Part shown: positions 1 through 5,419 of the stretch, piece by piece
Layout: each line of letters opens with the position of its first letter
Numbering within the stretch: position 1 is the first letter of the stretch
NCBI GenBank assembly: GCA_937864385.1
Contig: CALMJN010000257.1
Span: forward strand, 1-5,509
Direction of reading: 5' to 3'
Origin: an uncultured Methanosarcinales archaeon
GTDB lineage: Archaea; Halobacteriota; Methanosarcinia; Methanotrichales; Methanotrichaceae
DNA: 5,509 nucleotides
Position numbers and translations under genes: made by a program
Notes under the pieces: generated by a model
Seen by the model: the letters and a program-made list of their open reading frames with translations, nothing else
Database searches by the model: none
What the model was told of the DNA's origin: nothing

Positions 1-691
1 GTATGCTGGCGCGGGCGGTCTGGCCGGCACCCAGCCCCTGGACGGCAAACGGCTCCGATTCTGCGCTCTTCTGATAATCCTGGCTGGGGAAAGCATAGCC
101 ATAGAGGCGGAAGGGGCCGGCATCGCCTGAGCCATCGTTTTTAAATGTGGCCACAATCTCCGCCCTCATTCCCGGACCGATGCCGGTTGGAACAGAGATC
201 TCGGTCAACTTCAGGTCGGGTCTGCCGCCGCCATCACCTCCCGATAATACCAATCCCTTGGCATTGAACACATAGCCGTAGCCCGTAGGCATCCTGACCA
301 GCCTGATCCTGCTCTCGCTGCCACTCTCATCCATCGATATTGTGAAACTGCCCTCATTGGGATAGGAGGGATCGTCTTTGATGGTGCTGCCGCTGCAGGG
401 GTCCGTGTCCCCTCCGGTCCAGTCTCCGGTGATAGTTGTGCTCCTGTCCTCCCAGGGGCCTGTGGCCGTACCTGATAGATCCAGGCCGACTCCGGTGAGA
501 TGAGAGTTCTGCTCACAGACCGGGTTAACATGCAGCTTGCCTGTCACATAGAGCCCGCTGAAGGTCAGGCTCAGGGTGGCAGGTCTGCCGTCGTACTCGG
601 TGTATCCTGTGTACTCCAGAGTCTGAGAGAATGCCGGCACTGAAAACAGAAGAAATGTCAGCGCTACCGTCCAGATGGGCCTGAATGTCAT
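1..691 (-). CDS. Exported CARDB-domain protein, N-terminal part (gene runs off the left edge)
   Basis: The frame is open from ATG at 691 to the window edge, giving 230 codons with no stop. An in-frame TAA sits four codons upstream (701-703) with no other start codon between, so this start is forced. Residues 1-22 form a signal peptide: a short basic start (FRP), hydrophobic core WTVALTFLLFSV, then PAFS with likely cleavage near residue 20-22. Residues 23-150 are rich in Thr, Ser and Gly, look all-beta, and contain two cysteines (59 and 99) that could form a disulfide. I do not recognise this part as a family. After a Gly-rich linker (150-156), residues 158-230 match the CARDB pattern: PDLKLTEISVP, then IGPGMRAEIVATFKNDGSGDAG. 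CARDB is an Ig-like beta-sandwich common in archaeal surface proteins and thought to mediate adhesion. The protein is therefore probably extracellular or cell-wall associated. No strong ribosome binding site precedes the start, so translation may be leaderless or coupled to the upstream nuclease transcript. More domains may lie beyond the edge. Confidence 0.85.
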   Translation of the reverse strand, partial: MTFRPIWTVALTFLLFSVPAFSQTLEYTGYTEYDGRPATLSLTFSGLYVTGKLHVNPVCEQNSHLTGVGLDLSGTATGPWEDRSTTITGDWTGGDTDPCSGSTIKDDPSYPNEGSFTISMDESGSESRIRLVRMPTGYGYVFNAKGLVLSGGDGGGRPDLKLTEISVPTGIGPGMRAEIVATFKNDGSGDAGPFRLYGYAFPSQDYQKSAESEPFAVQGLGAGQTARASI

Positions 692-754
692 GCGGAAACA
701 TTATATTTCCCGATACAAAAGCCTTGGCTCTTCGAAGGAAGCAATAGCAGGAAA

Positions 755-780
755 GCAGCAAAATAATCCAAAATAATTTG
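755..780 (-). terminator. Possible T-rich terminator after the nuclease gene
   Basis: Read on the minus strand, just past the nuclease stop at 793, there are two tandem copies of ATTATTTTG ten bases apart (plus-strand CAAAATAAT at 759-767 and 769-777). Archaeal transcription often ends at consecutive U-rich tracts without a hairpin. The position fits, but the same bases could instead be an AT-rich promoter element for the CARDB gene, so this is an inference. Confidence 0.35.
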
Positions 781-792
781 AGATAATTAGAG

Positions 793-1710
793 CTATTTCG
801 GCGGCCCATCCCATATCTGATCCGCTGAGGTTATGACCAGCTCCGGCCTGCCCCCGTAGATCTGGAGCATCCCTTTTATATAGGCATAGCTTCTCCTGGG
901 ATGATCGGGCTGCTTGCTGGGGGCGATATAGCGCTGGGATATGAGATTGACGATCTTCTGCCCGGCAGGCTCATCGATATCCCGCATAAAGATGCTGAAA
1001 GGCCGGTGCAGGGAGCTGTTTCTGATGATCCCGTGGGCTCCTCCGATCCTGGAAAATCCTGCAAGCTCGGTGAAGATCACCGCCTCCGCTCCTGCATTTG
1101 CCTTTTCGACAATCTTATCATAATCCAGATTCACGTCGAGTGGAGCCTTTTTCGGATTGTGCGCCTTATAGCTGCGATACAGATCGATGATCTGAGCCCT
1201 CAAGTGCCACCAAACGGAGAGGAGGGGATAGTTTCTCATCTCCGAGCCGTTGACCGAGATCTGGTCCCACAGGCCTTTGTTCTCCTTCTGAGCAGCAACT
1301 TCCGCATTGGTGTAGGCCTTATGGTTGGCAGCGAACTCGGCATAGCCATACTTGACGAAGTAGGGGCTGTATCCCTGGCCGATCATATGCTTCTGATAGT
1401 CCGATCCATCCGGAGCATAAACATAGGCCATGGCCCGGCCGTAGTTGTCTCTGTACCTCTCCCAGCAGACATCAGCCGCCTCCTTTCCCGGAAACTCCAG
1501 GGTGACGGTCTTGCCCACCACAAAGATCCTTTGCGCCTCCTCCTTTGCCTTCTTGCCCCAGGGAGTCATGGGCTTGTCTCCTCCGGGTTGGGACTCCTCC
1601 GTATCCAGGGCCAGTATGCGGATCTTCTCATCCTTGTCTTTGCCTTTTACGGTGATGGTGTCCCCGTCCACCACCTTAACCACTTCGGTCTTTATTTTCG
1701 TGCCACCCAT
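793..1710 (-). CDS. Staphylococcal nuclease-like (thermonuclease family) protein with C-terminal OB-like domain
   Basis: 305 residues. The N-terminal SNase domain (about 5-150) is a Ca2+-dependent nuclease fold that cuts DNA or RNA phosphodiester bonds. All signature positions are visible: VVDGDT (Asp15, Asp17, Thr18), RILALDTEES (Arg31, Asp36, Thr37, Glu39) and YGRAMAYVY (Arg92). By alignment in my head these match Asp21, Arg35, Asp40, Thr41, Glu43 and Arg87 of the S. aureus enzyme, so the active site appears intact. The domain closes with AQKENKGLW (141-148). Residues 152-305 are an extra region ending in YIKGMLQIYGGRPELVITS, which resembles an OB-fold strand pattern seen in nucleic-acid-binding proteins. 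There is no signal peptide or membrane segment, unlike secreted thermonucleases, so a cytoplasmic role in nucleic acid turnover or repair is likely. The start is supported by GGGAGG at 1719-1724, eight bases before ATG. It is transcribed away from the lipoprotein gene. Family call is firm; substrate and role are unknown. Confidence 0.92.
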   Translation of the reverse strand: MGGTKIKTEVVKVVDGDTITVKGKDKDEKIRILALDTEESQPGGDKPMTPWGKKAKEEAQRIFVVGKTVTLEFPGKEAADVCWERYRDNYGRAMAYVYAPDGSDYQKHMIGQGYSPYFVKYGYAEFAANHKAYTNAEVAAQKENKGLWDQISVNGSEMRNYPLLSVWWHLRAQIIDLYRSYKAHNPKKAPLDVNLDYDKIVEKANAGAEAVIFTELAGFSRIGGAHGIIRNSSLHRPFSIFMRDIDEPAGQKIVNLISQRYIAPSKQPDHPRRSYAYIKGMLQIYGGRPELVITSADQIWDGPPK

Positions 1711-1778
1711 AGAATATTCCTCCCTTGGAAAACAATCACATACGCTAAAATTAAACTATTATTAATGTTGATCGACTA

Positions 1779-1788
1779 TTTATATTTT
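1779..1788 (-). promoter_or_regulatory. TATA box for the nuclease gene
   Basis: The minus strand reads AAAATATAAA here, preceded by a purine-rich GAGG stretch that could serve as the TFB recognition element. Transcription would be expected to start near 1757, giving a leader of about 45 bases that contains the GGGAGG ribosome binding site. Good match in sequence and spacing. Confidence 0.55.
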
Positions 1789-1888
1789 CCTCATTTGTCA
1801 TTTCTTTAACTCACCAGGGAACCGCCGATCATCTTGTCCTTGCCGTAATTCCGGCGCGAAGAGATGGCCGAGCCTTGCCCAACAAGTC

Positions 1889-1897
1889 TTTTTTATG
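1889..1897 (+). promoter_or_regulatory. Weak candidate TATA box for the lipoprotein gene
   Basis: TTTTTTATG lies about 34 bases before the lipoprotein ATG at 1927, which would place the transcription start near 1919 with an almost leaderless message. The match to the archaeal TATA consensus is only fair. Confidence 0.25.
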
Positions 1898-1926
1898 ATG
1901 AAAAGAGTATCAATTCCGGTGATGAG

Positions 1927-2457
1927 ATGAAGAGGGCGATTTTGCCAGTGTCTGCTATCATAGCCCTGCTTGTTAGCGGCTGCATGGAGTCTGCCAACCT
2001 GGACATACCGGAGAACTACTATCTTACTATGAAGAAAGCGGATGTAGACAGCCCGGTGGAGCTGATCAGATTCGCGGCCAGCATTCGGCCCCATACGACG
2101 GATTTCACTGTAGAAGAGAGGGTGGCCTTCTTCGAATGGTATCTTCAGAATCGCGGCTTTAATGTCAGCTTTGCCTATTCCAGCAACTTCCGGGGCAGCA
2201 GCAGGGATCATGTCTGGCTGGTCTTGAGAAATAAGCTGGGCGAGAGTATGGCAGTTGAGCCAAGCTACATCGAGATGGAGGCATCCTCAGTCTGCCCGAC
2301 GACGCCTGACTATAAAAGCTACCAGAAGAAGTACCCGGACATATACGAACTCAGCCATAACACGGGCGGCTCGGATCAATACGCCTGGTGGAAGAGAGCA
2401 TCAGGCCAGAGACTGCTGAGCGAGAACATCATGCTGGCCAAAAAGAAGCAGCTGTGA
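1927..2457 (+). CDS. Lipoprotein, possible degenerate transglutaminase-like fold
   Basis: 176 residues from ATG 1927. The frame is open further upstream to ATG 1864, but the 1927 start puts a proper lipoprotein signal at the N-terminus: MKR, then hydrophobic ILPVSAIIALL, then the lipobox LVSGC with Cys19 as the lipidated residue. GGTGAT at 1918-1923 is complementary to the 3' end of 16S rRNA and supports this start. The mature protein should be anchored to the outside of the membrane. A weak resemblance to transglutaminase/papain-like proteins is visible: GFNVSFAYS (77-85), DHVWLVL (94-100, His95) and AVEPSY (109-114, Glu111). In that family a Cys, a His in an HxW-like setting and an Asp in a D-P setting are catalytic. 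Here no Cys precedes the His and Glu replaces Asp, so if the fold is right it is probably not an active enzyme. Cys123 is the only other cysteine. It converges with the DUF72 gene. Export and lipidation are well supported; the fold is speculative. Confidence 0.8.
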   Translation: MKRAILPVSAIIALLVSGCMESANLDIPENYYLTMKKADVDSPVELIRFAASIRPHTTDFTVEERVAFFEWYLQNRGFNVSFAYSSNFRGSSRDHVWLVLRNKLGESMAVEPSYIEMEASSVCPTTPDYKSYQKKYPDIYELSHNTGGSDQYAWWKRASGQRLLSENIMLAKKKQL

Positions 2458-2501
2458 ATTTGATTAAAAGAGCAAGTGTGGCAGGGCTCTTCTGGCAGCG
2501 A

Positions 2502-2530
2502 GAGGGAGCTGCTAGGCGGGAGGGAGCTGC
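2502..2530. repeat. Two direct copies of an 11-bp GAGGGAGCTGC motif
   Basis: GAGGGAGCTGC occurs at 2502-2512 and again at 2520-2530, an 18-base period, in the 114-base gap between the converging lipoprotein and DUF72 genes. GGCAGC at 2494-2499 can also pair with GCTGCC at 2526-2531. This may be a small local duplication. Confidence 0.5.
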
Positions 2531-2548
2531 CACTGCCATTTCCCATCA

Positions 2549-2570
2549 CGGGCGTAGGGCCCAATGCCCG
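2549..2570. terminator. Weak candidate hairpin between converging genes
   Basis: CGGGC (2549-2553) can pair with GCCCG (2566-2570) around a ten-base loop that itself holds the palindrome GGGCCC. It lies directly after the DUF72 stop. No T-run follows on either strand, so termination is only a guess. Confidence 0.2.
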
Positions 2571-2571
2571 C

Positions 2572-3462
2572 CTAAAACTCACCCAGAGTAAACTGATCCT
2601 GGAGATTGATCTCTTTTGATTTGTGCTCTATCCCCAGCATATCCATGAGAATAAATGCATTCCTCACAGACTTGGACCGGGCATGATTGTTGAAGTATGC
2701 CCTGACCTTGGTGGCTTTGAGCTCTGCCTGGCTGATGCAGGGGACCCAGGACTCAAGCTGTTCCTTGCGGTAGAGATAGTCATACCGGTCCAGCCTGTGG
2801 TCGTCCTCTTTGCCGCCCTTATACCATATGTCGCAGTTTCTTCCATGAAAGCGGATATACACATGATCGGCGGCATTCATCTCTCTATTCAGAGCAAGGC
2901 CGGGGCCGTCGATAAGGACACTGGCGACATTCCTCTCTTTTAGAGCCTCAAGAGCGGCAGGATCTATCTCTTTCCCGCTCTCGTCCAGCCAGCTTTTATG
3001 CCTGAACTCCAATGCATAGTCGTAATCCTGGTGGGAAAGGGCATCCAAAAGGCCTTTCAGCATATACAGAGACGAGCAATCGTTTTTAAAGTAGGGAGAA
3101 AGCTGGAGCAGCACACCGCCCAGAAGACCCGATTCCGCCAGGGGCCTGACGCAGGTCTTCTCAAAGGACGCAGCCCAGAATATAGCCCTCTCAAGGTCAG
3201 CCTCGACCAGTGCCTTGTGAGTTACAAGCTGGGGGACTTTTACCGAATACTGGAAGCCCGGCAGGTCCTTGCATTTTCTTATCCAGGATTGGACCTGCGG
3301 CTCACCCGGCGGCCTGTAGAAGGTGCTATTGATCTCCACGGTTTGGAAGAACTGGGCATAATAGGAGAACCACTCTCCCCTCTTCCCCGCCAATTTCAGG
3401 GGATAGAACTTGCCCACCCAGTCATCATAAGACCAGCCGCTGCAGCCTATCAGGATTGTCAT
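2572..3462 (-). CDS. DUF72 family protein (YecE-like TIM barrel)
   Basis: 296 residues, full length for the family. The DUF72 motifs appear in order: ILIGCSGWSYDDW (3-15), TVEINSTFYRPP (41-52), YSVKVPQLVTH (72-82), GVLLQLSPYF (116-125), YALEFRHKSW (149-158), YIRFHGRN (202-209), VRAYFNNHARS (253-263) and the terminal QFTLGEF. Members fold as TIM barrels. The conserved acidic and His residues (Glu43, Glu152, His155, His206, His260) cluster in the motifs and suggest a metal or phosphate site. The biochemical role of the family is not established; a nucleic-acid function has been proposed for related proteins by structural comparison. No signal peptide is present, so it is cytoplasmic. The start at 3462 is chosen because GCSGWSY normally begins within a few residues of the N-terminus. 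A weak AGGG (plus-strand 3470-3473) lies seven bases before it. It is divergent from the tyrosine-rich protein gene and convergent with the lipoprotein gene. Confidence 0.93.
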   Translation of the reverse strand: MTILIGCSGWSYDDWVGKFYPLKLAGKRGEWFSYYAQFFQTVEINSTFYRPPGEPQVQSWIRKCKDLPGFQYSVKVPQLVTHKALVEADLERAIFWAASFEKTCVRPLAESGLLGGVLLQLSPYFKNDCSSLYMLKGLLDALSHQDYDYALEFRHKSWLDESGKEIDPAALEALKERNVASVLIDGPGLALNREMNAADHVYIRFHGRNCDIWYKGGKEDDHRLDRYDYLYRKEQLESWVPCISQAELKATKVRAYFNNHARSKSVRNAFILMDMLGIEHKSKEINLQDQFTLGEF

Positions 3463-3508
3463 GGCATAGCCCTAATCAAAGGTCATCCACCCCTCAAATC
3501 AGCCTCGC

Positions 3509-3520
3509 ATAATATAAATT
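3509..3520 (-). promoter_or_regulatory. TATA box for the DUF72 gene
   Basis: The minus strand reads AATTTATATTAT. Its centre lies about 52 bases before the ATG at 3462, so transcription should begin near 3488 and leave a leader of about 25 bases. Sequence and spacing fit an archaeal promoter. Confidence 0.5.
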
Positions 3521-3524
3521 TGCC

Positions 3525-3541
3525 TTCCCACTTAATGGGAA
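3525..3541. promoter_or_regulatory. Perfect inverted repeat between divergent promoters, candidate operator
   Basis: TTCCCA (3525-3530) and TGGGAA (3536-3541) are exact reverse complements separated by five bases. The element lies just upstream of the DUF72 TATA box (3509-3520) and just upstream of the TATA-like box facing the other way (3544-3551). A dimeric regulator bound here could control both genes. The palindrome is seen directly; its function is inferred. Confidence 0.4.
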
Positions 3542-3543
3542 AC

Positions 3544-3551
3544 TATTTTAA
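3544..3551 (+). promoter_or_regulatory. Candidate TATA box for the tyrosine-rich protein gene
   Basis: TATTTTAA lies 34-41 bases before the ATG at 3585. The expected transcription start near 3574 coincides with the ribosome binding site GGGGAT (3574-3579), so either the leader is very short or the start is a few bases earlier than predicted. Confidence 0.35.
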
Positions 3552-3584
3552 TTCCGCAAAGCAATCCCATCTTGGGGATCTCAT

Positions 3585-3944
3585 ATGAAATATTATCTTG
3601 CATTCATCATGTTTGTTTTCTGTCTCGGCTTTGTGGCCATTGGGACGGCTCACCATGGTTTTTCGCACTCATTTCCCGGTGAGGAGAGTTGTGGGCCTGA
3701 CTACTTGGATCTCTATGAGCCAGGATATTATTACGGGCCATATTGGATCTATCCATATTACCCATATATGCCTTACTCATATATTCCCGCAAAAATGGCG
3801 TTGCAGGCCACAAAAGAGCGCCTTTGGGCAAATAAATATTTAAATCCCAACTCGGTTCATAACAAAGTTCAGGAATCTAAGGAACGGCTGTGGGCGGTCA
3901 AAAATCCATACTATGGCAGCTGGTATGACTATGGGTGGAGGTAA
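3585..3944 (+). CDS. Small exported tyrosine-rich hypothetical protein
   Basis: 119 residues, no family recognised. The start is supported by GGGGAT at 3574-3579, five bases before ATG. Residues 1-22 make a clear signal peptide (KYY, hydrophobic FIMFVFCLGFVAIG, then TA before HH), so the mature protein of about 97 residues should be outside the cytoplasmic membrane. Right after the cleavage site is a His-rich patch (HHGFSH, 23-28) and one cysteine (36). Residues 40-66 hold 12 tyrosines in 27 positions with Pro and Gly, for example YYYGPYWIYPYYPYMPY. The C-terminal half has two copies of KERLWA (77-82 and 99-104), each followed by a variable residue and Lys, and the protein ends in an aromatic tail (YYGSWYDYGWR). 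A structural role in the cell envelope or sheath is possible, as is metal binding through the His patch, but neither is shown. It is divergent from DUF72 and followed by about 1 kb with no clear gene. Confidence 0.72.
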   Translation: MKYYLAFIMFVFCLGFVAIGTAHHGFSHSFPGEESCGPDYLDLYEPGYYYGPYWIYPYYPYMPYSYIPAKMALQATKERLWANKYLNPNSVHNKVQESKERLWAVKNPYYGSWYDYGWR

Positions 3945-4267
3945 AGAAGCAGCTCCTGGGAAAATAGATAGAAATCAGAGCGTGGCTTGCATGAATAACT
4001 CAATTACCATCTTTTCTCTCCTGCTGGATACGACGGCGATCTCTTGATTGACGGGTGTTCGCTCTCTTCACCCTGGGTCCTGGGCTGGAAGAGAATGCCG
4101 TCGCGTATTATAGATGTGAATCGAGCTTTATGCTTCATATCAAATTTTTCATGTAGAATCAGTTTCAAGCACAGCCTTGAGACAACATTCCCGATCTCTA
4201 CATACATGTGCTTTTGGAGGACTGTGAGACGTCAGCATGCCTGATATGTTATGCTTAGGGAGCGAAA

Positions 4268-4277
4268 CCTATTTATC
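4268..4277 (+). promoter_or_regulatory. TATA-like box before the structured segment
   Basis: CCTATTTATC, preceded by GCGAAA, could be a TFB element plus TATA box. Its centre lies about 29 bases before the first base of the 10-bp hairpin at 4302, close to the usual distance between an archaeal TATA box and the transcription start. Confidence 0.3.
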
Positions 4278-4299
4278 CGTCAATTGCCGTACTTAGTAA

Positions 4300-4503
4300 C
4301 TGGCAAAAGTCGAAGTCCATTGTTTCCCTCCTACCAAATGACTTTTGCCTCCCTCCTTCTATTCATCCAGAGAAAGGCTTATAGCTAAACCCATGCCTCA
4401 CCCTCTCTACGATTGCCAGTCAAGAGGAGGAGAGGCAAGCAGGAGTGATGGCTTGACGACTGGCCAGGCCTCTAGCTCCATTTCTCAATTGCCTCTGGCT
4501 TTT
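4300..4503 (+). ncRNA. Candidate structured small RNA or mRNA leader
   Basis: Three long-range pairings are visible. GGCAAAAGTC (4302-4311) is an exact reverse complement of GACTTTTGCC (4340-4349), with a 28-base loop. GCCAGTCAAG (4415-4424) pairs with CTTGAC (4452-4457) and, after a three-base bulge, with TGGC (4461-4464). AGAGGCAA (4431-4438) pairs with TTGCCTCT (4489-4496), crossing the second stem, so the two would be alternatives or form a pseudoknot. GGCTTTT follows at 4497-4503 and could end a short transcript. A TATA-like box sits at the right distance upstream. It matches no RNA family known to me. Strand is assigned from the promoter only; the ends are approximate. Confidence 0.3.
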
Positions 4504-4516
4504 AGGAGGATTAAGG

Positions 4517-4570
4517 ATGATACCGAGAAGCGATAAAAATAATTGTATTAATTATGAAATCTTAAAGTGA
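4517..4570 (+). CDS. Possible 17-residue micro-ORF with strong ribosome binding site
   Basis: ATG at 4517 is preceded by GGAGG (4505-4509) at the ideal seven-base spacing, the best such site in the gene-poor interval. The peptide would be MIPRSDKNNCINYEILK, ending at TGA 4568-4570. It has no recognisable motif and is hydrophilic. It lies directly after the structured segment, so it could be a leader peptide or a chance arrangement. Little else can be said. Confidence 0.18.
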   Translation: MIPRSDKNNCINYEILK

Positions 4571-4857
4571 GACTTGAATTTGAGATCGTCTGGCAAATTC
4601 CGCCATCTGTGCTTTCAGCACCTTCTTCTCGCCCTATGCCAGGGATAGCCCCTGGAATATGCGCACTCGGCTTGATGGAGTTGCAGACAGCGCGCCAGAA
4701 TTAAGTATCATCAATAGTAATTGAGGAACAGGCCGAGCAATGGGGAGGATGCAGGTAGTAGGATTGAAATCAGAATCATTTTCGACAGGCGGAGAGAAAG
4801 CTCCCCACTTATGCACCCATAATTCCGCATGATATTGGATGGCAGATGGATTGTTTC

Positions 4858-4868
4858 AGTATATATTT
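4858..4868 (+). promoter_or_regulatory. TATA box for the cysteine-cluster gene
   Basis: AGTATATATTT is a strong archaeal TATA match. Transcription would start near 4889, giving a leader of about 27 bases before ATG 4916. This spacing also favours the ATG over the upstream in-frame TTG. Confidence 0.55.
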
Positions 4869-4915
4869 GGAGATGGATATGAGATCTTCAGCACAAGGAG
4901 TTGAGGCTAGATACT

Positions 4916-5419
4916 ATGCCTGAGAGAATTCCTCCCGGTTCAAGCAAGCCCCTTGCCAGGTATCTGGAGCTGGAGTTGTTGCTTCATAATTTTTTTGAGA
5001 GCACGGGCTATTGCAGAGATAACTATGGGAGAACCTGTAATGGTTGCTGCAATGAAAATGTCGTTGAATACCCAAAAAATACCAGTGGCTGCAAGGAGTT
5101 GGATGCACAAAGAGTGAGTATTTATGGCCCAGGCGACTTAACCAGAGGCTGCCCCTATTCAAGCGATAAAGGCTGCATTCTTGAAACACATAAATCGCCA
5201 AAATGCATAGCTTACATCTGCTCTAACTTCACAAGAGCACTGAATGAGAAAGGCATAGATTATGATTGGTTTGAGACTCATACACTGCTCATCAGCATTC
5301 TTAATGAAGCCAGGTTTGACTGGTGGAGTGGGTCTAAAATTGAACCTTGCTGCATTAATGATGAAGAATTTTCGGCAATCAAGAGGCAACTTGAAGAATC
5401 ATTAAGATATAGAGAGTGA
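4916..5419 (+). CDS. Cysteine-cluster protein, YkgJ/CxxCxxxCC-like putative metal-binding protein
   Basis: 167 residues from ATG 4916. An in-frame TTG at 4901 is possible but has GGAG directly against it with no spacing, whereas GAGG at 4903-4906 lies nine bases before the ATG. Eleven cysteines are present. They include CRDNYGRTCNGCC (33, 41, 44, 45), Cys59, GCPY (79), KGCIL (87), KCIAYIC (97, 102) and a terminal pair EPCC (145, 146). The spacing of an N-terminal CxxCC, a central C-x7-C with GC, and KCxxYxC resembles the zinc- or iron-chelating cysteine-cluster family PF03692 (YkgJ), in which clustered cysteines bind a metal ion. The match is by eye and imperfect. There is no signal peptide or membrane segment, so it is likely cytoplasmic, with metal-binding or redox function as the natural guess. 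Residues after 105 include a helical stretch and a W-W-containing segment. Its codons look more AT-rich than those of the DUF72 gene. It seems to be a single-gene unit with its own promoter. Confidence 0.75.
   Translation: MPERIPPGSSKPLARYLELELLLHNFFESTGYCRDNYGRTCNGCCNENVVEYPKNTSGCKELDAQRVSIYGPGDLTRGCPYSSDKGCILETHKSPKCIAYICSNFTRALNEKGIDYDWFETHTLLISILNEARFDWWSGSKIEPCCINDEEFSAIKRQLEESLRYRE

Larger units (their letters stand above)
3945..4915. other. Long gene-poor interval between two plus-strand genes
   Basis: This stretch of nearly 1 kb has only short open frames without recognisable protein motifs. The best is a minus-strand frame of 67 codons at 4004-4207 that lacks a ribosome binding site. 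Its reading (MYVEIGNVVSRLCLKL at the start) looks more protein-like than random, so a gene remnant is possible. The middle holds the structured segment and short reading frame described separately. Positions 4571-4850 show nothing I can assign. No tRNA or rRNA signature and no terminal inverted repeats of an insertion sequence were seen. Confidence 0.6.

Noticed and set aside
211..531. A 106-codon minus-strand frame inside the first gene
   Set aside because: It overlaps the CARDB frame in another phase; that frame has a signal peptide, a recognisable domain and stays open for 230 codons.
525..809. A 94-codon minus-strand frame with a hydrophobic start
   Set aside because: It overlaps the start of the CARDB gene in another phase, spans the T-rich intergenic bases, and its second half is the out-of-frame reading of the signal peptide region.
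901..1809. A 302-codon plus-strand open frame opposite the nuclease gene
   Set aside because: The minus strand carries intact SNase catalytic motifs, a ribosome binding site and a TATA box; the plus-strand reading has no family motif and is an antisense shadow.
2998..3588. A 196-codon plus-strand open frame opposite the DUF72 gene
   Set aside because: The minus-strand DUF72 motifs are complete from end to end, and the plus frame also runs across the divergent promoter region.
4345..4536. A 63-codon plus-strand frame
   Set aside because: It covers the paired segments of the structured region, has no ribosome site and reads as low-complexity sequence.
4634..4816. A 60-codon minus-strand frame
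   Set aside because: No ribosome binding site, no motif and proline-rich random-looking composition.
4901..4915. TTG as start of the cysteine-cluster gene
   Set aside because: GGAG touches the TTG without spacing, and the ATG at 4916 fits the promoter and a properly spaced GAGG.
3945..4915. CRISPR array, tRNA gene or insertion sequence in the gene-poor interval
   Set aside because: No regularly spaced repeats, no T-arm consensus on either strand, and no terminal inverted repeats with a transposase.
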